Assembly: GCF_037577855.1 (NCBI RefSeq)
Contig: NZ_JBAKFX010000016.1
Location: 4,482-68,481 of the forward strand
DNA from: Dethiothermospora halolimnae
GTDB lineage: Bacteria > Bacillota > Clostridia > Tissierellales > VENL01
DNA: 64,000 bases
Direction: 5' to 3'
A program made the translations under genes and the position numbers. Under the pieces are notes generated by a model. The model saw only the letters and a program-made list of their open reading frames with translations, did no database searches and was not told the DNA's origin. Shown here one piece after another: positions 8,983 through 17,780 of this stretch. Numbering within the stretch: the first letter of the stretch is position 1; the number at the start of each line of letters is the position of its first letter.

Positions 8983-9681
8983 ATGTCAGTGGTAACTATG
9001 AAACAACTATTAGAAGCTGGTGTACACTTTGGACACCAAACAAGAAGATGGAATCCTAAAATGGCTGAGTACATCTTCACTGAAAGAAATGGCATATATA
9101 TAATTGATTTACAAAAAACAGTTGGCATGATAGATGATGCTTATAATGTAGTAAAAGAGATAGCGGAGAATAATGGAGAGGTTCTTTTCGTTGGAACAAA
9201 AAAGCAAGCTCAAGATTCTATTGAAGCTCAAGCAAAAAGATGTGGTATGCATTATGTAAGCCAAAGATGGTTAGGTGGTATGTTAACAAACTTCAAAACT
9301 ATCAATAAAAGAATTGCTAGACTTCATGAATTGAACAAAATGGAAGAAGAAGGTTTATTCGATGTGTTGCCTAAGAAAGAAGTAATAATGCTAAAACATG
9401 AAGCTGATAGACTTGAAAAGTTCTTAGGTGGAATTAAAGACATGAAGAGAATTCCCGATGCTTTATTTGTTGTTGATCCAAGAAAAGAAAAAATCGCTGT
9501 TAGAGAAGCCAAGATATTAGGAATACCTGTAATTGGTATCGTGGACACTAACTGTGATCCTGATGAAATTGATTACATTATTCCAGGTAATGATGATGCT
9601 ATAAGAGCTGTCAAATTACTTACTGAAACTATGGCCAATGCGGTTATAGAAGGAAAACAAGGCGAACAAATAGAAGAGTAA
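8983..9681 (+). CDS. rpsB: 30S ribosomal protein uS2
   Basis: A 232-residue protein matching uS2 throughout (VTMKQLLEAGVHFGHQTRRW; QRWLGGMLTNFKTI; PDALFVVDPRKEKIAVREA; GIVDTNCDPD). It belongs to the small ribosomal subunit and is needed for bS1 association and 30S activity. A near-perfect GGGAGGTGA precedes the ATG. It is first in the conserved rpsB-tsf-pyrH-frr order. Confidence 0.99.
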   Translation: MSVVTMKQLLEAGVHFGHQTRRWNPKMAEYIFTERNGIYIIDLQKTVGMIDDAYNVVKEIAENNGEVLFVGTKKQAQDSIEAQAKRCGMHYVSQRWLGGMLTNFKTINKRIARLHELNKMEEEGLFDVLPKKEVIMLKHEADRLEKFLGGIKDMKRIPDALFVVDPRKEKIAVREAKILGIPVIGIVDTNCDPDEIDYIIPGNDDAIRAVKLLTETMANAVIEGKQGEQIEE

Positions 9682-9684
9682 TCT

Positions 9685-9732
9685 AAAGGTAAGGGTTTAA
9701 GGGAATTCTCCCTTACTGCTCTTACCTTTTTT
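9685..9732 (+). terminator. Nested hairpin terminator/attenuator between rpsB and tsf
   Basis: Outer stem AAAGGTAAG (9685-9693) with CTTACCTTT (9721-9729). An inner hairpin TAAGGGA/TCCCTTA has a four-base loop. A T-rich tail follows. It probably sets the S2 to EF-Ts ratio by partial termination, as is common between these two genes. Confidence 0.75.
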
Positions 9733-9763
9733 ATTTACTAATATTATTAAGGAGGCGGATTAA

Positions 9764-10411
9764 ATGGCTATAAAAGCTGCTATGGTTAAAGATTTAAGAG
9801 AACGTACAGGTGCAGGTATGCTAGATTGTAAAAAGATGTTAGAAAAGACAGATGGAGATATAGATAAAGCTGTAGAATTATTAAGAGAAAAGGGACTATC
9901 TAAGGCCGAGAAGAAAGCAGGAAGAGTTGCTGCTGAAGGTATTGTAGAGTCATACATACATGGTGGTAGAATAGGTGTACTAATAGAAGTTAATAGTGAA
10001 ACAGATTTTGTTGCTAAAAATGATGAGTTTAAACAATTTGTTAAGGACATGGCTATGCAAGTTGCAGCACAAAATCCTAAATATGTTGCAAAGGAAGACG
10101 TTCCTGAAGAAGAGATAAATAAAGAAAAAGAAATATTAAAGCAACAGGCACTTAATGAAGGTAAGCCAGAACATATAGTTGAAAAAATGGTTGAAGGAAG
10201 GATTGAGAAATTCTATAAAGAGATTTGTCTATTAGAGCAAGAATTTATTAAAGATCCTGATAAAGTAATAAAAGAATTATTGAAGGATAAAATAGCTAAA
10301 ATCGGTGAAAACTTAAAAATAAGAAGATTTGTTAGGTTTGAGGTAGGAGAAGGACTAGAGAAAAAAGAAGAAAACTTTGCAGAAGAAGTTGCAAAGCAAA
10401 TGAATCAATAA
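9764..10411 (+). CDS. tsf: Translation elongation factor Ts
   Basis: A 215-residue EF-Ts: an N-terminal UBA-like domain (MVKDLRERTGAGMLDCKKML) and the core EVNSETDFVAKNDEF that contacts EF-Tu. It exchanges nucleotide on EF-Tu. It is shorter than the roughly 290-residue Bacillus and E. coli proteins and resembles the compact, single-core type found in Thermus and many Clostridia. AAGGAGG precedes the ATG. Confidence 0.97.
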   Translation: MAIKAAMVKDLRERTGAGMLDCKKMLEKTDGDIDKAVELLREKGLSKAEKKAGRVAAEGIVESYIHGGRIGVLIEVNSETDFVAKNDEFKQFVKDMAMQVAAQNPKYVAKEDVPEEEINKEKEILKQQALNEGKPEHIVEKMVEGRIEKFYKEICLLEQEFIKDPDKVIKELLKDKIAKIGENLKIRRFVRFEVGEGLEKKEENFAEEVAKQMNQ

Positions 10412-10416
10412 ATTCT

Positions 10417-10445
10417 AAATGGAGAACACCCTGTGTTCTCCATTT
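10417..10445 (+). terminator. Strong hairpin after tsf
   Basis: A perfect 13-bp stem (AAATGGAGAACAC at 10417-10429 with GTGTTCTCCATTT at 10433-10445) around a CCT loop. No good T run follows, so it may be an mRNA-stabilising or processing element rather than a full terminator. pyrH starts about 90 bases on. Confidence 0.6.
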
Positions 10446-10536
10446 GAGTAACAAGTTGTAGTTTATTATAATTAGATTCATTAAATAAAGGAATTTTTTA
10501 TTAGATGTAGAATATTTAAATAATAGGAGTGTTTTA

Positions 10537-11253
10537 ATGAGTAGACCTAACTATAATAGAATTATATTGAAATTAAGTGGAGAAGCTTTATCAGGACATA
10601 AAGGTTTTGGACTAGATGAAAATACAATTAATAAAATAGCATCAGAAGTTAAGAAGGTTCAAGACTTAGGAGTAGAGGTAGCTATAGTAGTAGGTGGTGG
10701 AAACTTCTGGAGAGGAATAAGTGCTAGGGAAATGGATAGAACCACTTCTGACTATATGGGGATGTTAGGTACAGTAATTAACTCACTGGCATTACAAGAT
10801 GCACTAGAAAATATTGGGACTAAGACTAGAGTTCAGACAGCTATTGAAATGAGACAGATAGCAGAACCATATATTAGGCGTAAGGCAGTTAGACATTTAG
10901 AGAAAGGTAGAATAGTAATTTTCGCTGCTGGATCAGGAAATCCATACTTTTCCACAGATACTACAGCGGCACTAAGAGCTGCAGAAATAGAAGCTGATGT
11001 TATATTATTAGGAAAAAAAGGAGTAGACGGAGTATATGACTCTGATCCCCGTGAAAATTCTAATGCTAAGAAGTTTGATAAGTTAAGGTATATAGATATA
11101 TTAAATATGGGATTAGGGGTTATGGATTCAACGGCAACTTCATTATGTATGGACAATGGAATACCTTCAATAGTGTTTGGTATTGATGACCCTGGTAATA
11201 TTGTTAGAGTAATAAGTGGTGAGAAAATAGGTACTTTTATAAAAGAGGAGTGA
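10537..11253 (+). CDS. pyrH: UMP kinase
   Basis: A 238-residue amino-acid-kinase-fold UMP kinase. Seen are the phosphate-binding start (IILKLSGEALSG), VVGGGNFWRG, the DTTAALRAAEI region and the late motif VMDSTATSLCMDN. It phosphorylates UMP to UDP in pyrimidine nucleotide synthesis and is usually a hexamer activated by GTP. AGGAGTG precedes the ATG. It is followed closely by frr as usual. Confidence 0.98.
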   Translation: MSRPNYNRIILKLSGEALSGHKGFGLDENTINKIASEVKKVQDLGVEVAIVVGGGNFWRGISAREMDRTTSDYMGMLGTVINSLALQDALENIGTKTRVQTAIEMRQIAEPYIRRKAVRHLEKGRIVIFAAGSGNPYFSTDTTAALRAAEIEADVILLGKKGVDGVYDSDPRENSNAKKFDKLRYIDILNMGLGVMDSTATSLCMDNGIPSIVFGIDDPGNIVRVISGEKIGTFIKEE

Positions 11254-11257
11254 TTTT

Positions 11258-11815
11258 ATGTATTTAGAAGCTCATAAGAAAGCTGAGGAAAAAATGAAAA
11301 AAACTGTTAAAGCTTTTACAGAAGATTTAAAGTCAATTAGAGCAGGAAGGGCTAATCCTGCTATATTAGACAAAGTTATGGTGGAATATTATGGCACACC
11401 TACTCCATTAAGACAGATAGCAAATGTATCTGCTCCTGAAGCCAGGACACTGGTTATACAGCCATATGATACAAATGCAATGGTTGATATCGAAAAAGCT
11501 ATACAGATAGCTGACTTAGGTCTTAATCCGTCGTCAGATGGAAAAGTAATTAGACTGATAATTCCTCAATTAACTGAGGAAAGAAGAAAAAATCTGGTAA
11601 AAGGACTTAAGAAAACAACTGAGAATGCTAAAGTTGCCATAAGAAATGAGCGTAGAGATGCAAATGATGCATTAAAGAAAATGGAGAAGTCTGGAGAAAT
11701 AACTGAAGATGATTTAAGACAAGGAGAAGATAAAGTTCAGGAGTTGACAGATAAATATATAGAAGAAATAGATAAAATTAGAGATAAAAAAGAAGAAGAG
11801 TTAATGGAGGTTTAA
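11258..11815 (+). CDS. frr: Ribosome recycling factor
   Basis: A 185-residue RRF of standard length with its motifs (IRAGRANPAILDKVMVEYYGTPTPLRQIANV; PQLTEERRK; VAIRNERRDAND). With EF-G it splits post-termination ribosomes. GAGGAGTG precedes the ATG. It starts five bases after pyrH and is followed at once by a small unknown gene. Confidence 0.98.
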   Translation: MYLEAHKKAEEKMKKTVKAFTEDLKSIRAGRANPAILDKVMVEYYGTPTPLRQIANVSAPEARTLVIQPYDTNAMVDIEKAIQIADLGLNPSSDGKVIRLIIPQLTEERRKNLVKGLKKTTENAKVAIRNERRDANDALKKMEKSGEITEDDLRQGEDKVQELTDKYIEEIDKIRDKKEEELMEV

Positions 11816-11820
11816 GATAG

Positions 11821-12015
11821 TTGAAGGACATTGATGTAATCGGTTATAAAGTAGAAAAAGGTATAGAGATACTTACATCACAGCTTAAACAACCAGTTAA
11901 TATTTTTGAGCTTAGAGGAACTAATAAGAAATTAGATGTTAACCTTAAAGAAGGTCGTATTTTAAATGTAAAAAAAGGAAATAATAGTATAGATGTATTT
12001 GTAGGATATTTTTAA
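11821..12015 (+). CDS. Small conserved-looking protein of unknown function
   Basis: A 64-residue protein starting at TTG (11821), nine bases after GGAGGT at the end of frr. It is followed directly by a terminator, so it is the last gene of the rpsB-frr unit. The sequence has no membrane segment and ends with short beta-type stretches (GRILNVKKGNNSIDVFVGYF). I do not recognise a family. Coding is supported by the Shine-Dalgarno and the tight fit between frr and the terminator. Confidence 0.6.
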   Translation: MKDIDVIGYKVEKGIEILTSQLKQPVNIFELRGTNKKLDVNLKEGRILNVKKGNNSIDVFVGYF

Positions 12016-12017
12016 TC

Positions 12018-12046
12018 CCCCTTCTTTTATATAAGAAGGGGTTTTT
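12018..12046 (+). terminator. Rho-independent terminator after the frr unit
   Basis: CCCCTTCTT (12018-12026) pairs with AAGAAGGGG (12033-12041) across a six-base loop, followed by five T. Confidence 0.9.
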
Positions 12047-12072
12047 AGTGATTATACCTTGGAGGTAATAGT

Positions 12073-12831
12073 ATGTTTCAAAATAATGATGATTTAGAAA
12101 AAGAAGATGTACTTAGAAATAAAATTGATATGGAAAGGTTGCCAAGTCATATTGCTATAATTACCGATGGTAATGGCAGATGGGCTAAGAAAAAATTTTT
12201 ACCCAGGGCAGCAGGTCATAAGGCAGGGGTTGAAAGGGTAAAAGAAGTTGTAAAAGCTGTTGGAGATTTAGGGATTGGACATCTGACCTTTTATACTTTT
12301 TCCACTGAAAATTGGAATAGACCACAGGACGAAATAGATTCTTTGATGAAATTACTGGTTAAATATTTAGATAAAGAACTTAATACATTACATGAAAATG
12401 ATGTAAAGATTACTGTTTTAGGAGATTTAACAGGACTTCCTTCATTACCAAAAGAAAAGGTTATTAAAGCTATAGAAAAAACTAAAAACAATAATACCCT
12501 TAATTTAAATATTGCTTTAAACTATGGAGGAAGAAATGAAATAATTAGAGCTACTAAAAAGATTATAGAGGATGTAGAAGAAAATAGGATATCTATAGAT
12601 GATATAGATGAAGAAACATTTAAAAATTATTTATATACTGGGAAACAACCGGATCCAGACCTGCTTATAAGAACCAGTGGGGAACTGAGAATAAGTAATT
12701 TTTTATTATATCAAATTGCCTATACAGAGTTTTCATTTCCTAATATTTATTGGCCTGATTTTTCTAAAAAATATTTGTATAAAACTATAATTGACTATCA
12801 AAATAGAAATAGAAGATTCGGTGGGATTTAA
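12073..12831 (+). CDS. uppS: Undecaprenyl diphosphate synthase (isoprenyl transferase)
   Basis: A 252-residue cis-prenyltransferase. Catalytic D32 lies in the pyrophosphate-binding motif ITDGNGRWAK. The C-terminal signature is DPDLLIRTSGELRISNFLLYQIAYTEF. It makes the C55 lipid carrier for cell-wall synthesis from farnesyl and isopentenyl diphosphate. GGAGGT precedes the ATG. With cdsA, dxr, rseP and ispG it forms an envelope/isoprenoid cluster. Confidence 0.97.
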   Translation: MFQNNDDLEKEDVLRNKIDMERLPSHIAIITDGNGRWAKKKFLPRAAGHKAGVERVKEVVKAVGDLGIGHLTFYTFSTENWNRPQDEIDSLMKLLVKYLDKELNTLHENDVKITVLGDLTGLPSLPKEKVIKAIEKTKNNNTLNLNIALNYGGRNEIIRATKKIIEDVEENRISIDDIDEETFKNYLYTGKQPDPDLLIRTSGELRISNFLLYQIAYTEFSFPNIYWPDFSKKYLYKTIIDYQNRNRRFGGI

Positions 12832-12843
12832 AAGGGGGATACT

Positions 12844-13614
12844 ATGCTTAAAAGAATAATTAGTGGTATAATAGGTCTATTAATATTAATAATTATAGTT
12901 ACCAAGGGAGGAACATTTCTTAATATTGGTGTATTACTTATATCGTTGATTGGACTATATGAGATAAATGGAGTATTAAGTAAATATAAAAATGAAAAAT
13001 TATTTATGGGCTTTAATTATTTATTAGCCCTTGCCTTTTTTCTAATAGTATCAATAGACAGAATCGAGTTAACTCAATTGATTCTCTTTGTTTACTTTAT
13101 ATCGGTTATTAGTATGCTTGTTTTTAGGGAAAATACTACTGTATTAGATGTGGCTAGTACAATTTTTTCTGGTATATATGTTGTTTTTTTTATTTATCAT
13201 ATAGCTTTTATCAATGATAGTAAATTAATATGGTTAATCTTTATTATTGCTTTTGGAACCGACACATTTGCATATTTTATTGGAGTAAATTTTGGAAAGA
13301 GAAAACTATGTCCTAATTTAAGTCCTAAAAAAAGTATAGAAGGCTCTATTGCTGGAATTATAGGAAGTTTAGTATTAACTATAATTTTTGTTAATTATTT
13401 TAATTTGGGGAATATACTTAAATTTTCTTTATTAAGTATTATATGTTCAATTATGTCCCAAGTTGGAGATTTAACGGCATCTAGAATTAAAAGATTGGCA
13501 GAGGTTAAAGACTATGGAAATATAATGCCTGGCCATGGGGGAATTATTGATAGATTTGATAGTATATTGTTTACCGCACCTATAGTATATTATTATGTTA
13601 CTTACTTAATATAA
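12844..13614 (+). CDS. cdsA: Phosphatidate cytidylyltransferase (CDP-diglyceride synthase)
   Basis: A 256-residue polytopic membrane protein, several hydrophobic segments, ending in the CdsA signature (SQVGDLTASRIKRLAEVKDYGNIMPGHGGIIDRFDSI). It converts phosphatidic acid and CTP to CDP-diacylglycerol for phospholipid synthesis; pgsA at 43965 uses the product. It starts 12 bases after uppS behind AGGGGGA. Confidence 0.96.
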   Translation: MLKRIISGIIGLLILIIIVTKGGTFLNIGVLLISLIGLYEINGVLSKYKNEKLFMGFNYLLALAFFLIVSIDRIELTQLILFVYFISVISMLVFRENTTVLDVASTIFSGIYVVFFIYHIAFINDSKLIWLIFIIAFGTDTFAYFIGVNFGKRKLCPNLSPKKSIEGSIAGIIGSLVLTIIFVNYFNLGNILKFSLLSIICSIMSQVGDLTASRIKRLAEVKDYGNIMPGHGGIIDRFDSILFTAPIVYYYVTYLI

Positions 13615-13645
13615 TTAGTAAATCTGTTTATTGGAGTGTGATAAT

Positions 13646-14788
13646 TTGAAAAGAATAAGTATATTAGGCTCTACAGGAAGTATAGGTACTCAAGCCCTTG
13701 ATGTTATAAGAAATAATTTTGGGTTTAAAGTTGTAGCTTTATCGGCCAATAAAAATATTGAATTATTAGAAAAACAAATATATGAGTTTAACCCTAAGAT
13801 TGTTGCTGTAGCAGATGAGAATAAAGCGAAAATACTAAAGGGGAAAATAGCCCATATGGATACAAGGGTAGTTGGAGGTATGGATGGATTAATAGAAGTA
13901 GCTACTGAAGAGTCAGTTCATATAGTTTTAACTTCAGTGGTTGGAATGATAGGGCTACTACCAACCATTGAAGCTATAAGAGCTAAAAAAACTATTGCAT
14001 TGGCCAATAAGGAAACATTAGTTACTGCTGGAGCCCTAGTTATGGATGAAGCAAAAAAACATAATGTGGATATTTTACCTGTTGATAGTGAACACTCTGC
14101 TATCTTTCAATGTTTAAATGGGGAAAAGAAAAGAGATATAAATAAGATGGTTGTTACAGCTTCTGGAGGACCATTTAGGGGAAAATCTAAAGAATATCTT
14201 GAAAATGTTAGTCTAAAAGATGCACTTAAACATCCCAATTGGAGCATGGGTAGAAAAATAACTATAGATTCTGCAACATTAATGAACAAAGGTTTAGAAG
14301 TAATAGAAGCAAAATGGTTGTTTGATATAGACATAGATAAGATAGATGTGGTGGTACATCCTGAAAGCATAGTACATTCAATGGTAGAGTTTATAGATGG
14401 TAGTGTTATGGCCCAGTTGGGTATACATGATATGAGAATACCCATTCAATATGCCCTTACATATCCTAATAGGGTTGAAAATAAATTAGAAAGATTAGAC
14501 TTAACAAATATAGCAAGTTTAAACTTTGAAAAACCGGATATGGAGACTTTCCCTTGCTTAAAGCTTGCCATAGATTCACTAAGGAAGGGGGGCACCACCA
14601 CCGCAGTATTAAATGCAGCCAATGAAGTTGCAGTTGGTCTATTTCTAGAGGAAAAAATAAACTTTACTGATATTCCTAAAATAGTTGAAAATGAAATTTC
14701 AAACCATAATAATATTAGTGTTACATTGGAGAATATACTTAATGTAGATAGTATTACTAGAAAGAGGGTATTATCACAATATAAATAG
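13646..14788 (+). CDS. dxr: 1-deoxy-D-xylulose 5-phosphate reductoisomerase
   Basis: A 380-residue enzyme of the MEP isoprenoid pathway. NADPH-binding N terminus (ISILGSTGSIGTQALDVI), catalytic core (LANKETLVTAG; DSEHSAIFQ; TASGGPFRG) and HPNWSMGRKITIDSATLMNKG are all present. The start is TTG at 13646, preceded by TGGAGTG at 13632-13638. An in-frame TTG at 13631 lies at the edge of that Shine-Dalgarno and is rejected. ispG, another MEP gene, is two genes downstream. Confidence 0.97.
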   Translation: MKRISILGSTGSIGTQALDVIRNNFGFKVVALSANKNIELLEKQIYEFNPKIVAVADENKAKILKGKIAHMDTRVVGGMDGLIEVATEESVHIVLTSVVGMIGLLPTIEAIRAKKTIALANKETLVTAGALVMDEAKKHNVDILPVDSEHSAIFQCLNGEKKRDINKMVVTASGGPFRGKSKEYLENVSLKDALKHPNWSMGRKITIDSATLMNKGLEVIEAKWLFDIDIDKIDVVVHPESIVHSMVEFIDGSVMAQLGIHDMRIPIQYALTYPNRVENKLERLDLTNIASLNFEKPDMETFPCLKLAIDSLRKGGTTTAVLNAANEVAVGLFLEEKINFTDIPKIVENEISNHNNISVTLENILNVDSITRKRVLSQYK

Positions 14789-14804
14789 ATAGGTGGTGTA
14801 TATT

Positions 14805-16061
14805 TTGGTAACAGCAATATCTGCGATTTTTGTATTTTTTATAATAGTTTTAGTCCATGAAGGGGGACACTTTGCAGTAGCAAAGCTTTCAGGTGTAAAG
14901 GTTCATGAGTTCGCTATAGGAATGGGGCCAAAACTTTTAAAGTTTACTAAGGGAGAGACCGATTATACATTAAGGGCTTTACCAATAGGTGGATATGTCA
15001 GGATGGAAGGGGAAGACGAAGAGTCTGACGATGAAAGAAGCATAAATAATATACCAGTATTTGCGAGGATAGCTGTTTTTGCTGCCGGTGCTATTATGAA
15101 TTTTCTTTTAGCTCTTTTAATCTTTATTGGTATAGCCATATCTTCCGGCGCTCCAACTAACGAAATTTTAATCACCGATGAAAAATCCCCAGCTTATGAA
15201 GCAGGGATACGAAGTGGTGATATATTAGAATCTATAAACGGTGAGAATATAAATATTTGGGATGAATATTCTTTTATAACAACGGAAAAACAATATAATG
15301 TCTTAAATGTTGTTGTTAATAGAAATGATAAAAAATTAAAGTTTAATGTAAAACCGGAATTAATAGATAAAAAAATGATCGGCATTTCACCGAAATCTAC
15401 CGACTCAAAACCAACAACAATAATTGAATCAGTCCAAAAGGATATGCCAGCAGATAAGGCTGGAATACAGTCGGGAGATAAGTTTATCAAAATAAATAAC
15501 AAAGAAATTAGAAACTGGGATGATATAGTTAACGTTATTAATAATTCAGAGGGAAAAGATATTAATGTTGTTGTTTTGAGAGATGGTGAAAGGTTATCCT
15601 ATAATGTGGAGACAGTAATTAGAAAACAACAAAATATAGGTCTTAATCCTAAAGTATCGAACTCATTATTTGATGCGATTAAGTATGGTTTTAATAAGAT
15701 TATATTTTTTATTATATTAATGTTTGATTTCTTAGGTCAATTATTCAGTGGTAAAGTAAAAAGTGACCAAGTTGCAGGACCAGTGGGAGTTATTTCCTTA
15801 GTAGGGCAAGCGGCAGAAGTAGGATTTTTAAATGTATTATATATGGCAGCATTTTTAAGTGTTAACTTAGGATTTTTAAATTTATTGCCTATTCCAGCTT
15901 TGGATGGAAGTAGAATTATGTTTGGATTAATTGAGTTAGTTAGAGGAAAACCTATTGATCCAGATAAGGAAGGGTTTATCCATTTTATTGGATTTGTTTT
16001 ATTATTAACCCTTATGGTATTTGTAACCTATAAAGATATAGCTCGATTAGACTTATTTTAG
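14805..16061 (+). CDS. rseP: Site-2 intramembrane zinc metalloprotease (RseP/RasP)
   Basis: A 418-residue membrane protease with zinc motif H18-E19-x-x-H22 in the first membrane segment, two PDZ domains (about 110-185 and 195-265), and the C-terminal NLLPIPALDG motif that completes the active site. It cleaves transmembrane anti-sigma factors or signal-peptide remnants. The start is TTG at 14805 behind AGGTGG (14791-14796). The in-frame GTG at 14793 is inside that ribosome binding site. It sits between dxr and ispG as in many Firmicutes. Confidence 0.95.
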   Translation: MVTAISAIFVFFIIVLVHEGGHFAVAKLSGVKVHEFAIGMGPKLLKFTKGETDYTLRALPIGGYVRMEGEDEESDDERSINNIPVFARIAVFAAGAIMNFLLALLIFIGIAISSGAPTNEILITDEKSPAYEAGIRSGDILESINGENINIWDEYSFITTEKQYNVLNVVVNRNDKKLKFNVKPELIDKKMIGISPKSTDSKPTTIIESVQKDMPADKAGIQSGDKFIKINNKEIRNWDDIVNVINNSEGKDINVVVLRDGERLSYNVETVIRKQQNIGLNPKVSNSLFDAIKYGFNKIIFFIILMFDFLGQLFSGKVKSDQVAGPVGVISLVGQAAEVGFLNVLYMAAFLSVNLGFLNLLPIPALDGSRIMFGLIELVRGKPIDPDKEGFIHFIGFVLLLTLMVFVTYKDIARLDLF

Positions 16062-16071
16062 GGGGTTTAAA

Positions 16072-17118
16072 ATGAGGAAAAACACAAGAAAAATATATTA
16101 TGGTAACGTGGCAGTGGGTGGACAAGAACAGATTACAGTTCAATCAATGACCAATACCGATACAAGGGATGCAAAAAGAACCATAAATCAAATAAAAAAA
16201 TTAGAAGAGGTTGGATGCGATATAATAAGGGTTGCAGTTCTAGATATGGATGCAGCAAAGAAGATTTCTGAAATAAAAGAAAATATAAATATACCATTAA
16301 TAGCGGATATACACTTCGATTACAGATTAGCAATAGAATCTGTAAAAAATGGTGTGGATGGATTAAGAATTAACCCAGGGAATATTGGCTCAGAAGATAG
16401 GGTTGAAGAGGTGGTAAGGGCATGTAAAGAGTATAATGTTCCCATAAGAATTGGTGTAAATTCAGGATCTATTTCAGATGATTATATTAAGAAATTTAAT
16501 GGAGTAAATGAAGATTCTATGGTTGCAAGTGCCTATGACCATGTTAAGATATTGGAAAAAATGAATTTTGAAGATATAGTTCTGTCATTAAAGGCCACAG
16601 ATATAAATCTTACGGTAAACTCTTATAAGAAAATGTCTAAGATGGTCAATTATCCCCTCCATGTTGGAATTACAGAGGCAGGAACAGAATGGAATGGAAC
16701 AATAAAATCATCAATTGGTATAGGAGCATTACTGCTTATGGGAATAGGGGATACCATAAGGGTATCTTTAACAGGGGACCCAATACAGGAAGTAAAGGTA
16801 GGAAAACAAATCCTAAGAAATTTAGGTCTTTTAAAAGATAAAATTGAGATAATATCTTGTCCAACATGTGGAAGAACTCAAATTGACTTAATAAATTTAA
16901 CAAAAAGAGTAGAAGAACGAATTGAACACATAAATAAGCCTATTAAAGTTGCTATTATGGGATGTGCTGTAAACGGTCCTGGAGAGGCAAGGGACGCTGA
17001 CTTAGGAGTTGCTGGAGGTAAGGGCTGCGGGTTGATATTTAAAAAGGGTAAGATAATTAAAAAAGTTAGTGAGGGAAGTCTATTAGATGAGCTCGTTAAA
17101 GAGATAGATAAGATTTAG
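16072..17118 (+). CDS. ispG: 4-hydroxy-3-methylbut-2-en-1-yl diphosphate synthase
   Basis: A 348-residue TIM-barrel plus iron-sulfur enzyme of the MEP pathway. N-terminal QSMTNTDTRD, LRINPGN, and C-terminal cysteines ISCPTCGRT and GCAVNGPGEA that hold the [4Fe-4S] cluster are present. It converts MEcPP to HMBPP. GGGGGTT precedes the ATG and the gene follows rseP by ten bases. Confidence 0.97.
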   Translation: MRKNTRKIYYGNVAVGGQEQITVQSMTNTDTRDAKRTINQIKKLEEVGCDIIRVAVLDMDAAKKISEIKENINIPLIADIHFDYRLAIESVKNGVDGLRINPGNIGSEDRVEEVVRACKEYNVPIRIGVNSGSISDDYIKKFNGVNEDSMVASAYDHVKILEKMNFEDIVLSLKATDINLTVNSYKKMSKMVNYPLHVGITEAGTEWNGTIKSSIGIGALLLMGIGDTIRVSLTGDPIQEVKVGKQILRNLGLLKDKIEIISCPTCGRTQIDLINLTKRVEERIEHINKPIKVAIMGCAVNGPGEARDADLGVAGGKGCGLIFKKGKIIKKVSEGSLLDELVKEIDKI

Positions 17119-17134
17119 TAAAGGGGAATAGATT

Positions 17135-17770
17135 ATGTATAAGATTACTGCTATTATTCCTGCCTTTAATGAAGAAGAAACAATAGGAGATATACTGAAA
17201 ACAATAAAGAAAATAGATCTAATTGAAGAAATTATAGTAGTTAGTGATGGTTCAACCGACAGGACAATAGATATAGCTAAATCGTTAAACGTTGAAGTAG
17301 TTGAATTATCTAACAATATTGGTAAAGGCGGGGCAGTTAAAAGGGGTGTGGAAAAATCCCATGGAGATATAGTGCTTTTTCTTGATGCTGACCTAATAGG
17401 TCTTAGATCTGAACATGTAACCAGATTATTGTTACCGGTTATTTCTGATGAATGTGATATGTCTATAGGGGTTTTTGACAATGGAAGGTTTATAACTGAC
17501 TTAGCACAGAAATTAACTCCTTTTTTGACGGGACAAAGAGCTATAAAAACAGAGGTATTTAATGATATTCCTAATATAGAAATAACAAGGTATGGCATAG
17601 AGGTAGCAATAACTAAGCATGTTACAAAAAACAACATAAATATAAAATCAGTAACTTTAGAGAATATAACCCATGTTATGAAGGAAGAAAAAATGGGGTT
17701 AATAAAAGGTGCAACAGAAAGGTTAAAAATGTATAGGGACATTTTAAAGTTTTTAATTATTGGAGAATAG
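17135..17770 (+). CDS. GT2-family glycosyltransferase
   Basis: A 211-residue soluble GT-A glycosyltransferase. Nucleotide-sugar binding start (ITAIIPAFNEEETIGDIL), SDGSTDRT, and a DxD motif in LFLDADLIG. No membrane segments are visible, unlike dolichyl-phosphate-sugar synthases with C-terminal anchors. Substrates cannot be told. It lies between ispG and an mgtC-like gene, a place often held by proS in Firmicutes. It overlaps neither neighbour's coding region. Confidence 0.85.
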   Translation: MYKITAIIPAFNEEETIGDILKTIKKIDLIEEIIVVSDGSTDRTIDIAKSLNVEVVELSNNIGKGGAVKRGVEKSHGDIVLFLDADLIGLRSEHVTRLLLPVISDECDMSIGVFDNGRFITDLAQKLTPFLTGQRAIKTEVFNDIPNIEITRYGIEVAITKHVTKNNINIKSVTLENITHVMKEEKMGLIKGATERLKMYRDILKFLIIGE

Positions 17771-17780
17771 GAGTTGTAAA

